Shown in pieces: positions 46,280 through 56,958 of a DNA stretch of 64,000 nucleotides. The translations under genes were made by a program, and so were the position numbers. The DNA comes from Sphingobium algorifonticola (GTDB taxonomy: Bacteria > Pseudomonadota > Alphaproteobacteria > Sphingomonadales > Sphingomonadaceae): NCBI RefSeq assembly GCF_004005485.1, contig NZ_RZUL01000001.1:1-64000 (forward strand). Direction: 5' to 3'. Each line of letters begins with the position of its first letter. Positions within the stretch are counted from its first letter, which is position 1. The notes beneath the pieces are model-generated. The model was not told the origin of the DNA, did not search any database, and saw nothing but the letters and a program-made list of their open reading frames with translations.

Positions 46280-46747
46280 TCAGCACCGGCACTTCGCCTT
46301 GGGCTTTTCCTTCGGCGCGGTGGCCGCGAACTCCGGCGGCGTCACCTTGCCATCGCGGTTGGCATCGGCGGCGGCAAAACGGTCGCCCGTCGCCACTGCC
46401 CATTCCTCGAACGAGAGAAGATTGTTGCCATCGGTATCGAGCGCCCTGAAGGCATTGGTCCGCGTGGACAGCATTTCGATCCGCGTGATGATGCCGTCCC
46501 GATTGCGGTCATAGCGGGCAAAGCGGCGCTGTTCACGGCTCTGCGGCGTGGCACCGGGCGGCATCGGGGGCGCATCCCCCATGGCGTCGGCTTCGCCGTC
46601 GGGCGGTATCTCGATTGCCGCCGTCGCCGACACGGGGCTTGCCGGCGGCCTTTCCTCCGCGGCCGCCTGGCTGCGGCTTTGCCACCAGAACAGCCCCGCC
46701 GCCGTCAGCAACATGGCGGCCACGACGCCCGCCAGATATCGTCCCAT
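46280..46747 (-). CDS. Membrane-anchored EF-hand protein
   Basis: A 155-residue protein with an N-terminal helix (about residues 5-20, anchor or signal) and three EF-hand-like loops: DRNRDGIITRIE, DTDGNNLLSFEE and DANRDGKVTPPE. Calcium binding in the periplasm is likely. The C-terminus is basic and ends CRC. A Pro/Ala-rich linker (residues 30-70) separates anchor and loops. It is convergent with trmFO and downstream of the phytoene-synthase-like gene. Confidence 0.8.
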   Translation of the reverse strand: MGRYLAGVVAAMLLTAAGLFWWQSRSQAAAEERPPASPVSATAAIEIPPDGEADAMGDAPPMPPGATPQSREQRRFARYDRNRDGIITRIEMLSTRTNAFRALDTDGNNLLSFEEWAVATGDRFAAADANRDGKVTPPEFAATAPKEKPKAKCRC

Positions 46748-46789
46748 CGCGCCATCCCTCTCTGCTGCCCTTGCCCAGCGATCCTAGCC

Positions 46790-47425
46790 TCAGCGCCCCG
46801 GCAACGCCATCCGCAACAGGCGCGCATAGAGGCGGGGCGTCATCGTTGCCGGGCCTGGCTGTCCGCGACCTATGTCATGCCGTGCCAGCCGTGTGAGCAT
46901 CCGCAACGGCTTGGCACCGGCGAGACGCGCGGCAAGATAATCCTGCGCCAGCGATACCGCCCGCTGCGCCGTCACGGCGTCGCCGATATGGCCCGAGAGA
47001 TCCCACAAGGCCCATAGCGCCCCGGCCCTTTCGTCCGCCGCGCGATCGAGTGCCCGGAACAAGCCACCGCCACGCCCCTCGGCAAACGCGCGCAAGGCCG
47101 CATCATCAAGCGGCAGCAGGTCCAGCAGCGCCTCCCACCCGTCGATCATCCGCAGCATCGGATCGCGCGCCGCCATGACGTCACGGTCTGCCCGCAGCGC
47201 ATCGACCAGCGGGTCGCCGCGCCCCTTCGTCGCGCCGTCGTCGCTCAGCACCTCATGCCACCAGGTCAGGCGCATCTGGCCGACCATCGGTTCGCGCGTT
47301 GTCCGCACAATATCAGCCAGCCGCGCATCATAGGCCCACAACAGGGCATGGCGGTCCGCCTGCCCACCTGCGTGGCCGACCAGCAGCCGCGCGAGCGGGG
47401 CCAGGCTTTTGTCGCCGTTAATCAT
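46790..47425 (-). CDS. Squalene/phytoene synthase family protein
   Basis: A 211-residue helical protein of the squalene/phytoene synthase superfamily: LLWAYDARLADIVRTTREPM and QMRLTWWHEVL near the N-terminus correspond to the first helices, and DLSGHIGDAV, QDYLAARL to later ones. The Asp-rich metal motifs of true synthases are weak here, so it may be the shorter NDUFAF6-like branch with another role. It is divergent from the tad-like gene at 47518 and 43 bases upstream of the EF-hand gene. Confidence 0.65.
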   Translation of the reverse strand: MINGDKSLAPLARLLVGHAGGQADRHALLWAYDARLADIVRTTREPMVGQMRLTWWHEVLSDDGATKGRGDPLVDALRADRDVMAARDPMLRMIDGWEALLDLLPLDDAALRAFAEGRGGGLFRALDRAADERAGALWALWDLSGHIGDAVTAQRAVSLAQDYLAARLAGAKPLRMLTRLARHDIGRGQPGPATMTPRLYARLLRMALPGR

Positions 47426-47517
47426 GGCGCTTCACGAAATCCTAACCAGCGCAAGCGCATGGCGCATATTGGACTCAAACCCGGCGGGGAACCGGGCCAT
47501 GCGGATGTGACGGATTT

Positions 47518-49539
47518 ATGGGCAAGTCGCGGGGCAATACAACGGATTTTCGGCGCGATACGCCGGGCGGTGTTCTGGGCAGTCTGCTTCGGAACACGCG
47601 CGGCAATGTGCTGCCGATGGTCGCGGCGGGCATGTTCCCCATGCTGGGCCTGATCGGCGGCGGTGTCGACATGAGCCGCATCTACCTCACCAAATCGCGC
47701 CTGCAACAGGCCTGCGACGCTGGTGCCCTGGCCGGGCGCAAGATGATGGCGGGCGGATCGTGGACCGCGAACAGCAATGCCGCCAACACGGCCGCGCGCG
47801 CCATGTTCGACGCCAATTTCGTGGACGGTGCCTATGGCACCACCGGCCGCACGCGCACCTTCACCGAAAATGCGGGCACCGTGACCGGCACGACCAGCGT
47901 GACCGTGCCGATGGCGCTGATGAAGCTGTTCGGCGTCACCAGCCGTCAGCTTACCGTGACCTGCCAGGCGGAAATGCGCATCCCCAATTCGGACGTGATG
48001 TTCGTGCTGGATAACACCGGATCGATGGCACAATGCGCCAGCGGCAACAGTTGCGGGTCGGACACCAAGATCGTCGGCCTGCGCGCGGCGGTCAAATGCT
48101 TCTACGAGGCGCTGGCGAAGATCGATACCGACGAGGATTGCGGTTCCGTGCCGACGACGGCCAACGGCAGCGACGTGCAGTTGCGCTTCGGCTTCGTGCC
48201 TTATGCAGTCAACGTGAATGTCGGACGCCTGCTTCAGAACAACTGGATGGTGGATGAGCATCTGTATCAGTCCCGCGTGCCGGTGCTGAAGGCAACGGCG
48301 AGTTTGGTGGCCACATCGAACGGCAGCTACGGGTCGTGGAGCGGCTACACGACTTACGGCACCTACACCGACGTGGATTCACAGGACGACTGCGACGATC
48401 TGGCAAACTCGTTCGACGCCAATCTGGACAACGGCACCGAGGGGGCACCGTTCAACCAGAAATACACCGGACGGAGCGATGCCTTTCCGACCGATACCTT
48501 GGTCGATTTCGACGTGAACATGCCGATGCGGCAGCGCGACGCCAAGCGTCAAAGCTACAGCAGCAGCACGGACACCTGCGTGGTGGAATCGCGTACGCGC
48601 AACTTCACGCAGCGGCGCACCTATACCTATTTCGATTATTACACCTACCGCCCCGTCACATTGAATGTTTCGGCGCTGAAAACGGGTGGGTCGACCTGGG
48701 CCAATTCGATCAGCCTGCCCCGCGACACGCGTGGTGTTTACGCATCGACCACGTGGACCGGCTGCATCGAAGAACGACAGGCGCATGTGGCGGACAGCGA
48801 TCCGTCGAACGACTACAACCCCATCCCTGCGACCGCGTTCGACATGGATATCGACATGATACCGACGAGCGATCCTGCGACGCAGTGGAAGCCTCAGCTT
48901 CAAGACGTGCAATGGGGTCGATTCGATGGCAGTGGGAACACTGTCGCAAATGTCGACACGGCCGGCAATCTCGCCCGCAATTACACCGGGCCTAATTGCC
49001 CAGTCGCGGCCCGGCGGTTGCAGGAATATCTCTCGGCGACGGATTATGAAGACTATGTCGACAGCATGACGCCGGCGGGCAATACCTATCATGACATCGG
49101 CCTGATCTGGGGCGCGCGACTGCTGTCGCCCACCGGCCTCTTCGCGGCGGACAATGCCACCACGCCCGAAGGCGGCGAAATCCAGCGGCATCTGATCTTC
49201 ATGACCGATGGCGATACCGTCACCGACAATCGCAATGTCTCGCCCTATGGGATCGCGTGGTGGGATCGGCGCCAGTCGAACTCCGCATCTGCACCGTCGA
49301 ACGCACTGCTGACGAGCAACGTCAATGCGCGGATGCAGGCGCTGTGCACCAATGTGAAGAACCGGAACATCACACTTTGGGTCATTTCCTTCGGTAGCGG
49401 CGTATCGAACGCGGCGCAGACCGCATTGCAGAATTGTGCCTCGCCCGGCCGCTTCTACAGCGCGGCGGACAGCGCCCAGCTGATCGACCAGTTCCGGCAG
49501 ATCGCCGACAATATCTCGCAACTGAGGCTGACCAACTGA
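47518..49539 (+). CDS. TadG-like VWA pilus-assembly protein
   Basis: A 673-residue protein with an N-terminal TadE/TadG-type helix (MLGLIGGGVDMSRIYL). A VWA domain follows: MIDAS VLDNTGSMAQC near residue 163, with the later MTDGDTVTDNR. Long inserts rich in Thr/Ser/Tyr lie between. TadG proteins are exported factors for Flp/Tad pilus assembly. The reading frame ends with the start of a TadE-type gene by a one-base overlap (TGATG). No tad export ATPase or secretin is in the window. Confidence 0.82.
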   Translation: MGKSRGNTTDFRRDTPGGVLGSLLRNTRGNVLPMVAAGMFPMLGLIGGGVDMSRIYLTKSRLQQACDAGALAGRKMMAGGSWTANSNAANTAARAMFDANFVDGAYGTTGRTRTFTENAGTVTGTTSVTVPMALMKLFGVTSRQLTVTCQAEMRIPNSDVMFVLDNTGSMAQCASGNSCGSDTKIVGLRAAVKCFYEALAKIDTDEDCGSVPTTANGSDVQLRFGFVPYAVNVNVGRLLQNNWMVDEHLYQSRVPVLKATASLVATSNGSYGSWSGYTTYGTYTDVDSQDDCDDLANSFDANLDNGTEGAPFNQKYTGRSDAFPTDTLVDFDVNMPMRQRDAKRQSYSSSTDTCVVESRTRNFTQRRTYTYFDYYTYRPVTLNVSALKTGGSTWANSISLPRDTRGVYASTTWTGCIEERQAHVADSDPSNDYNPIPATAFDMDIDMIPTSDPATQWKPQLQDVQWGRFDGSGNTVANVDTAGNLARNYTGPNCPVAARRLQEYLSATDYEDYVDSMTPAGNTYHDIGLIWGARLLSPTGLFAADNATTPEGGEIQRHLIFMTDGDTVTDNRNVSPYGIAWWDRRQSNSASAPSNALLTSNVNARMQALCTNVKNRNITLWVISFGSGVSNAAQTALQNCASPGRFYSAADSAQLIDQFRQIADNISQLRLTN

Positions 49540-50165
49540 TGCGCCGCCCGTTTCCCCTGCGCCGCAAACGGACCGCGATTTTGCGCGACGAGCGCGGGCT
49601 TTCGGCGGTTGAGTTCGCCCTCATCTCGCCGGTGTTCCTCAGCCTTCTGCTGGGCGGGGCGGACATGGCGCACAGCCTCTACATGAACAGCGTGCTGGAG
49701 GGCATATTGCAAAAGGCCGGCCGCGACGCCAGCCTGGAGACGGGCACCGAAACGGCGCGCCAGGCGCAGATCGACGCGCTGGTCACGGCGCGTGTCAAGG
49801 AACTGGCACGGGCCGCCAACGTCACGGTGACGCGGCGCTATTTCAAGGACTTCACGAAGGCTGCGCAGGCCGTCGGCGAAACATTCTTCGACGGCAATGC
49901 CAATGGCGTGTGCGACGCAGGCGAAGCCTATCAGGACACGAACAACAACAATGTGCGCGATGCCGACGGTGGCGACAGTGGCCAGGGCGGCGCGAAGGAC
50001 ACGGTGATCTACACCGCGGACATCAGCTACCCCCGGCTGTTCCCGATGTACAAGATGGTGGGCCTGCCCGCGACGGTGAACATGCGCGCGACGACCGTGC
50101 TGGCCAACCAGCCCTATGGCGAACAGGCGCAATATGGCGCGCCGACGACAAGGAACTGCACATGA
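49539..50165 (+). CDS. TadE-type pseudopilin with calcium-binding-like loops
   Basis: A 208-residue protein with the TadE N-terminal signature DERGLSAVEFALISPVFLS (helix to about residue 44). Near residue 125 two Asp/Asn-rich loops, DGNANGVCDAGE and DTNNNNVRDADG, resemble dockerin-like calcium sites, which is unusual for TadE. The start overlaps the tadG-type stop, and its end overlaps the next pseudopilin start by four bases. Confidence 0.82.
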   Translation: MRRPFPLRRKRTAILRDERGLSAVEFALISPVFLSLLLGGADMAHSLYMNSVLEGILQKAGRDASLETGTETARQAQIDALVTARVKELARAANVTVTRRYFKDFTKAAQAVGETFFDGNANGVCDAGEAYQDTNNNNVRDADGGDSGQGGAKDTVIYTADISYPRLFPMYKMVGLPATVNMRATTVLANQPYGEQAQYGAPTTRNCT

Positions 50166-50857
50166 CCGCGCCTGCCGTCCCTCGCACAGGCAACACGCCG
50201 TTCCTGCGCCTGCTGCGCGATGATCGCAGTGGCATGGCGGTGGTCGAGTTCGCGCTGTGTCTGCCCTTCTTCGTGGCCTTCACCATGGGCGGCGTTGAGC
50301 TGACCAACTTCACCACGACCAAGATGCGGATGAGCCAGATCGCGCTGCAGGTCGCCGACAACGCCTCGCGTATCGGCACGGGCAGCGTCGTCTCGTCCAA
50401 GCAGATCAGCGAGGCGCAGATCAACGACCTTTTGACGGGTGCCGGGCTCCAGGCCGATGCCCTCGACCTCTACGGTCGTGGCCGGGTGATCCTCTACAGC
50501 CTGGAGCCGGTCGCCAACCCCAATACGACAGACCGCTACACGATCCGGTGGAAACGCTGCCGCGGTGCCAAGACGACTTATGCAGGCAGCTACACGCAGG
50601 GTCAGACCAACCTGACGGGCTTCGTCTACACGCCGCCGGTCGGCACGACGCAGACGATCAAGGCGCCCAACGGCGGTGCCGTCATGGTCGTCCAGCTTTC
50701 CTATACCTACCGCCCGCTGATTACGCAGGCCTTCGCCCTCAAGAGCGAAATCCTGGAGTTCGGCGCCATGACCGTGCGCGATCCGCGCGACATGACCGGG
50801 CCGAGCGGCGGTGTCGGCATCTACAATACCGAGGGCGTGACTGTATCGACCTGCTAA
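50162..50857 (+). CDS. TadE-type pseudopilin
   Basis: A 231-residue protein with RDDRSGMAVVEFALCLPFFV (TadE motif, helix to about residue 50). An extracytoplasmic beta-rich part follows, containing YTIRWKRCRGAKTTY and ending VSTC, so a disulfide is possible. It is the last of three coupled Tad-like genes, before a hairpin and the convergent pdh operon. Confidence 0.82.
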   Translation: MTAPAVPRTGNTPFLRLLRDDRSGMAVVEFALCLPFFVAFTMGGVELTNFTTTKMRMSQIALQVADNASRIGTGSVVSSKQISEAQINDLLTGAGLQADALDLYGRGRVILYSLEPVANPNTTDRYTIRWKRCRGAKTTYAGSYTQGQTNLTGFVYTPPVGTTQTIKAPNGGAVMVVQLSYTYRPLITQAFALKSEILEFGAMTVRDPRDMTGPSGGVGIYNTEGVTVSTC

Positions 50858-50860
50858 TCG

Positions 50861-50885
50861 GCGGGGGCAGCCGAGCCGCCCCCGC
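50861..50885. terminator. Hairpin between tadE-type gene and pdhB
   Basis: GCGGGGGC pairs with GCCCCCGC over a nine-base loop in the convergent gap. No strong T-run follows on either strand, so it may only slow transcription. Confidence 0.45.
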
Positions 50886-50896
50886 GTCGGTCGGGA

Positions 50897-52276
50897 TTAC
50901 CGATAGCAGACTTTCTTCGCGGCCGTGACCACGCGTGACGCATCGATCAGTGCCGCCTTTTCCAGATTGGCCGCATAAGGCAGCGGCACATCCTCGTTCG
51001 TGACGCGCAGCACCGGCGCATCCAGATCGTCGAAGCCCTGTTCCATCACCACGGCGGCGATTTCGCTGGCGATCGAGCAGGCCGGCCAGCCTTCCTCCAC
51101 GACCACGATGCGGTTGGTCTTCTTCAGGCTTTCCAGAACCGTGGCGGTGTCGAGCGGACGCAGGGTCCGCAAGTCGATCACTTCGGCCTCGATCCCCTCG
51201 CCCGCCAGCGTCTCCGCCGCTTCGAGCGCCAGGCCGACGCCGATCGAGTAGCTGACCAGCGTTACATCCTTGCCCGCCCGCATGATCCGTGCCTTGCCGA
51301 TCGGCAGCACATAATCGTCGAGCTTCGGAATGTCGAAAGTGCGGCCGTAAAGCAGCTCGTTTTCAAGGAAGACGACCGGATCCTGGCAGCGGATCGCGGC
51401 CTTCAGCAGGCCCTTGGAATCCGCCGCATCATAAGGCGCGATGACGATGAGGCCCGGCACGCTGGCATACCACGGCGCATAATTCTGGCTGTGCTGCGCA
51501 CCGACACGGCTGGCCGCGCCATTGGGACCACGGAATACGATGGGGCAGCGCATCTGCCCGCCCGACATGTAATTGGTCTTTGCCGCCGAATTGATGATGT
51601 GGTCGATCGCCTGCATGGCGAAGTTGAAGGTCATGAACTCGATGACCGGCCGCAGGCCCCCCATGGCCGCGCCGGTCCCGACCCCGGCAAAGCCATATTC
51701 GGTAATCGGCGTGTCGATCACCCGGCGCGGACCGAACTCGGCGAGCAGGCCCTGCGTCACCTTGTACGCGCCCTGATATTCGGCGACTTCCTCACCCATC
51801 ACGAACACGCGATCGTCGGCGCGCATTTCCTCGGCCATCGCATCGCGCAGCGCCTCGCGCACCGTGATCTTCGCATATTCGGTGCCTTCGGGGATGGCCG
51901 GATCGGCCACCTGCGCCCTGGCTTCGGTGGCCAGCTTCGACGTGCCACTTTCCGCCTTCTTCGGCGCTTCCGTGGCAGGCTCCGCCGCAGGAGGTGCAGG
52001 GGCCGCAGCCGGTGCAGGTGCTTCCTCCGCGCCATCCTCGCCGGCCATCGTTGCGATAACAGTACCGACTTTCACGCCATCTGTACCTTCGGCGACCAGA
52101 ATCTTGCCGACGATGCCTTCATCGACGGCCTCGAACTCCATAGTCGCCTTGTCCGTCTCGATTTCGGCAAGGATGTCGCCCGACTTCACTTCGTCGCCTT
52201 CCTTCACCAGCCATTTGGCCAGCGTGCCTTCCTCCATTGTGGGCGACAGCGCCGGCATCTTGATTTCGATACCCAT
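50897..52276 (-). CDS. pdhB: Pyruvate dehydrogenase E1 beta with lipoyl domain
   Basis: A 459-residue E1 beta subunit of the pyruvate dehydrogenase complex. An N-terminal lipoyl domain has the modified lysine in [12 protein letters not shown] near residue 44. An Ala/Pro linker follows, then the transketolase-like E1 beta domain ([41 protein letters not shown]). Lipoylated E1 beta is an alphaproteobacterial feature. The ATG is preferred to an adjacent TTG. Its start overlaps the pdhA stop (TGATG). Confidence 0.93.
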   Translation of the reverse strand: MGIEIKMPALSPTMEEGTLAKWLVKEGDEVKSGDILAEIETDKATMEFEAVDEGIVGKILVAEGTDGVKVGTVIATMAGEDGAEEAPAPAAAPAPPAAEPATEAPKKAESGTSKLATEARAQVADPAIPEGTEYAKITVREALRDAMAEEMRADDRVFVMGEEVAEYQGAYKVTQGLLAEFGPRRVIDTPITEYGFAGVGTGAAMGGLRPVIEFMTFNFAMQAIDHIINSAAKTNYMSGGQMRCPIVFRGPNGAASRVGAQHSQNYAPWYASVPGLIVIAPYDAADSKGLLKAAIRCQDPVVFLENELLYGRTFDIPKLDDYVLPIGKARIMRAGKDVTLVSYSIGVGLALEAAETLAGEGIEAEVIDLRTLRPLDTATVLESLKKTNRIVVVEEGWPACSIASEIAAVVMEQGFDDLDAPVLRVTNEDVPLPYAANLEKAALIDASRVVTAAKKVCYR

Positions 52277-53343
52277 CAATATTGCTCCACCAGCACGTCG
52301 GTATACAGTTCGGCCGCGTCAGGCTCCGGCGAGGATTCGGCGAAATCGGCCGCTTCGCTGACTTGCCTGCGGATATCCTGGTCGATCTTCTTGATTTCCT
52401 CCTCCGAGACGCCTGCCTTTGTCAGATAGGCTTTCACGCCTTCGATCGGGTCGGACTTGTCGCGCATTTCCTGCACTTCCTCGCGCGAGCGATATTTCGC
52501 CGGGTCGGACATGGAATGGCCGCGATAGCGATAGGTCTTCATTTCCAGCAGGATCGGCCCCTTGCCCGACTGCACCCATTTGAGCGCCTCTTCGGTCGCG
52601 CCGCGCACCGCGAGCACGTCCATGCCGTTCACCTGAATGCCCGGAATGCGGAAGCTTTCGCCGCGGCGATAAAGCTGGTCTTCCGCCGACGATCGGTTGA
52701 CCGAGGTGCCCATGGCATATTGGTTGTTTTCGATGACGAAGATGATCGGCAGCTTCCACAGCTCCGCCATGTTGAACGATTCGTAGACCTGACCCTGATT
52801 GGAAGCCCCGTCGCCGAAATACGCGACGCACACGCCGCCATCGTTGTTGTACTTGTGCGCAAAGCCCAGGCCCGCGCCCAGCGATACCTGCGCACCGACG
52901 ATGCCGTGACCGCCGTAAAACTTGTGCTCCACGCTGAACATATGCATCGACCCGCCCTTGCCGCGCGAAATGCCCGCACCGCGCCCGGTGAGTTCCGCCA
53001 TGATGACATTGGGATCGATGCCATAAGCGAGCATGTGGCCATGATCGCGATAGCCGGTGATGACGCTGTCCTTGCCGGGCGTCAGCGCCGACTGGATGCC
53101 GACAGCCACCGCTTCCTGACCGATATAGAGATGGCAGAAGCCGCCGATGAGACCCAGGCCGTAAAGCTGGCCGGCCTTTTCCTCGAAGCGGCGGATGAGG
53201 ACCATCTGCCGATAAAACTCCAGCAGCTCTTCCTTGCTCGCCTTATAGTCCGAAGGCGTGTCGGGGCGTTCACGATTATGGTCTGCCGGTGCAGGCGCAC
53301 CCGCCTTTGCAGGGGCAGAGCGCGGCGATGCTGATTTGGCCAA
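52276..53343 (-). CDS. pdhA: Pyruvate dehydrogenase E1 alpha
   Basis: A 355-residue thiamine diphosphate-binding E1 alpha. The ThDP motif region reads [15 protein letters not shown] and later [29 protein letters not shown] near residue 272 carries the phosphorylation-loop-like segment. It catalyses pyruvate decarboxylation and acetyl transfer to E2-lipoate with PdhB. It is the first pdh gene, with a Lys/Ala/Pro-rich N-terminus. The E2 and E3 genes are not next to it. Confidence 0.94.
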   Translation of the reverse strand: MAKSASPRSAPAKAGAPAPADHNRERPDTPSDYKASKEELLEFYRQMVLIRRFEEKAGQLYGLGLIGGFCHLYIGQEAVAVGIQSALTPGKDSVITGYRDHGHMLAYGIDPNVIMAELTGRGAGISRGKGGSMHMFSVEHKFYGGHGIVGAQVSLGAGLGFAHKYNNDGGVCVAYFGDGASNQGQVYESFNMAELWKLPIIFVIENNQYAMGTSVNRSSAEDQLYRRGESFRIPGIQVNGMDVLAVRGATEEALKWVQSGKGPILLEMKTYRYRGHSMSDPAKYRSREEVQEMRDKSDPIEGVKAYLTKAGVSEEEIKKIDQDIRRQVSEAADFAESSPEPDAAELYTDVLVEQY

Positions 53344-53494
53344 AGGAGGAACCCTTCTTTGTCGTTCCGGGGAGGGAGGCGTCGATATAGAGCCAGTCGG
53401 AGGTATAATGCAACGGCTGCAACCGTGGTACAGCGACCAATCTGCCCGGATACCGCATGAAAATGCCGCACCATCGGCGGACTGGTAACGCGCG

Positions 53495-53806
53495 TTACTT
53501 CAGTGGCACGATCACCTCGTCGGGGTGGCCCACATTAAGCTCCCGCCGGACCAGTTCATCGACCATATCGGGGTCGGCACGCCGCGGATCGAGAAGCGCA
53601 ACCCGGTTCTTGAGCCGGTCCCGCTGTGCCTGCACCGTTGCCAGCTCGGCACGACTGTCCTGAAGCTGCCGGGCATAGTCGCCCCAAGCCAATATGCCGC
53701 TGGAACCGAACACGGCATAAGCGGCGAACAGCAGCAGCAGGAAGAGGGCAAGCGCCGGTCCGAGCGCGGACAGCAACAGCATTCGTAACTTCGCGAGATG
53801 GACCAT
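53495..53806 (-). CDS. ftsB: FtsB/DivIC septum formation initiator
   Basis: A 103-residue bitopic division protein: a short cytoplasmic part, one helix (about residues 12-33), then a periplasmic coiled coil (RQLQDSRAELATVQAQRDRL), RADPDMVDELVRRELNVG and DEVIVPL at the end. This is the FtsB plan, and it would act with FtsL and FtsQ at the divisome. Its place between eno and pdhA is a common alphaproteobacterial order. A TTAACCAT-like CtrA half-site lies 43 bases before the start. Confidence 0.88.
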   Translation of the reverse strand: MVHLAKLRMLLLSALGPALALFLLLLFAAYAVFGSSGILAWGDYARQLQDSRAELATVQAQRDRLKNRVALLDPRRADPDMVDELVRRELNVGHPDEVIVPLK

Positions 53807-53848
53807 CTTTGTCTTGAATCACAGACGAATCGCGGTTGCAATGGAAAA

Positions 53849-53856
53849 ATGGTTAA
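53849..53856 (-). promoter_or_regulatory. Candidate CtrA half-site before ftsB
   Basis: TTAACCAT on the minus strand, 43 bases before the ftsB start. It is a half-site only. Confidence 0.28.
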
Positions 53857-53894
53857 TCCGCGCTCAACCGTTTCAGATGCTTAGCCCCCGTCGT

Positions 53895-55277
<1,383 letters not shown>

Positions 55278-55433
55278 TTATGCCGCGCCACGCGATATCC
55301 GTAACGGCATCGATATGAAAATCGCACTGCTCGCCCAAATCTGATAACGGTTTCGGAACCGTTGCGGTCGGCGAGCATTGACCGAAAGAAGATGCTCCAC
55401 CCGGAGCGCCGCACCATCGCGAGGAGGATAACC

Positions 55434-56036
55434 ATGGCGGATACGCTGAACGAGACCAACGGCACCAAGGCAAAGACCACGGCGAAGCGTGCCGTGCGCA
55501 AGACGGTAGCCAGCGGCGAAACGACAGCGCGCAAGGTGAAGGCGCAGGCGAGCACCTCCGCGACCAGGGTCAAGGCAGATCTGAAGACCGCCGCAGTCGG
55601 CAAGAAGTCGGTCAAGGACACCGTGCGGGAAGGCGCTGCGACAGTCAAAGCCGCGGCGCTGAAGGCGACGGAAAATGTCGATTGGAAAGCACAGGGCGAC
55701 CAGATCAAGGAACAGGCGACGAAGACGGCCCGCGCCGCTGCCGGTGCCGCCAAGGAAACCACGGGCGGTGCGATGCACAGCCTGTCCAAGCTGATCGCCG
55801 ATACGGCGGGCACGGTTGATGCGAAGCTCGGGCCGCAATATGGCGATTATGCGCGCTACGCGGCGGAAGCCGTCGCAGGCGCGGCCAAATCCCTCGACGC
55901 CAAGGATGTCGATCAGCTGGTCGGCGATGCCCGCGATTTCGTGCGCAAAAGCCCGGCCGTCGCGATCGGCGCGGCGGCGGTGGTCGGTTATGTGCTTATG
56001 CGCCTGGCAAAGGGTTCAGGCTCGGACGAAGCCTGA
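55434..56036 (+). CDS. Lysine/alanine-rich membrane-anchored protein
   Basis: A 200-residue protein. The first 80 residues are histone-H1-like, rich in Lys/Ala/Thr (AKTTAKRAVRKTVASGETTA). The middle is an amphipathic helix, and the end has a membrane helix in KSPAVAIGAAAVVGYVLMRL, like the DUF883/YqjD anchor. GAGGAGG precedes the ATG. It may tie DNA or ribosomes to the membrane, by analogy with YqjD; this is inference. It is followed by three more membrane-related genes in the same direction. Confidence 0.65.
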   Translation: MADTLNETNGTKAKTTAKRAVRKTVASGETTARKVKAQASTSATRVKADLKTAAVGKKSVKDTVREGAATVKAAALKATENVDWKAQGDQIKEQATKTARAAAGAAKETTGGAMHSLSKLIADTAGTVDAKLGPQYGDYARYAAEAVAGAAKSLDAKDVDQLVGDARDFVRKSPAVAIGAAAVVGYVLMRLAKGSGSDEA

Positions 56037-56122
56037 TCTGCGCGGCCTTACCTGTGCGGGCGGCCATCAGCCGGTGCTGACACAGTCTGTGCTGACATAT
56101 GCCATGGGGCGGAGCGTATCTG

Positions 56123-56521
56123 GTGATTGAGGAAAATCCCCCAGCCGATGACCGGCCGGTGACCGGCACGGCGGGCATCGCTGACGACGTTTCCGATGAC
56201 AGCATCGGCGGTCGGCTCAGCCGTCTGGTCGACAGCGCCCGCAGCTACGCCGATGCCGAACTGGATCGCCAGAAGGTGCGAGCCGGCCTTGTCGCCGTCG
56301 CGATCCGGCAAGTGGCGATCCTGATCGGCATGGCCGCGATGCTTACGTTTGCGACCACCTTGGCCCTGATGGTCGGGCTGATCCTGGCGTTGCAGGATGT
56401 CGTCGGCGGTCCCGGTGTCGCGACAGTCATTGTCATCGTCGGCGCGTTACTGATCGCCGTCGGGCTGATCCTCGTTGCCAAGGCGAAGATCGTCGCGCTC
56501 AAAGAGGCACTGAAACCATGA
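56123..56521 (+). CDS. YqjE-like (phage-holin-fold) membrane protein
   Basis: A 132-residue protein with two close helices (about residues 57-80 and 87-112) after an acidic N-terminal part, and a basic end (KAKIVALKEALKP). That is the YqjE/DUF1469 'phage holin' plan. A GTG start has GGAG upstream; an in-frame ATG is eight codons earlier. The stop overlaps the next start (ATGA). Confidence 0.7.
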   Translation: MIEENPPADDRPVTGTAGIADDVSDDSIGGRLSRLVDSARSYADAELDRQKVRAGLVAVAIRQVAILIGMAAMLTFATTLALMVGLILALQDVVGGPGVATVIVIVGALLIAVGLILVAKAKIVALKEALKP

Positions 56522-56958
56522 TGGGCGAACCGGATTACCGTGCCGCCATCCGGCGGGCTGAGGAACAGCGCGCCCGATTGATCGCCGACGCTCGCGCCTT
56601 TGGTGCGCGCATCGCGCCGGAGCGGCTGAAGGCGGATGTGCGGGAACAGATACGCACAGCGGTATCGGATGCCGGAACGCGGGCGAAGGCCACGGTGCGA
56701 AGCCATCCTGTCGCTGCGGGTGCGATCGGCGCGGGCCTGCTGGCTTGGCTGTTTCGTCGCCCGATTGGCCGTCTCATCGGACGACTGCGTCGACCGCAAG
56801 CGGAACCGCTGCCGCCGCCGCCCGTTCAACCCCAACCGATCGTTCGCGACGATGACGTGGGGGCGCTGCCGCCCGACTTGCCGCCCGCGCCGCCACCCGC
56901 TGCTGTCGTCACGACGCCCGCACCCCCGCCTCTACCGGAGACCGACGATGAAGAATGA
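56518..56958 (+). CDS. Membrane-anchor protein with proline-rich tail
   Basis: A 146-residue protein. Helical charged N-terminal half, then HPVAAGAIGAGLLAWLFRR (a DUF883/YqjD-like HP-x-A anchor), then a Pro-rich disordered tail (LPPPPVQPQP and further Pro repeats) ending DDEE. It overlaps its upstream gene by four bases and the next gene by 11. Confidence 0.65.
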   Translation: MMGEPDYRAAIRRAEEQRARLIADARAFGARIAPERLKADVREQIRTAVSDAGTRAKATVRSHPVAAGAIGAGLLAWLFRRPIGRLIGRLRRPQAEPLPPPPVQPQPIVRDDDVGALPPDLPPAPPPAAVVTTPAPPPLPETDDEE

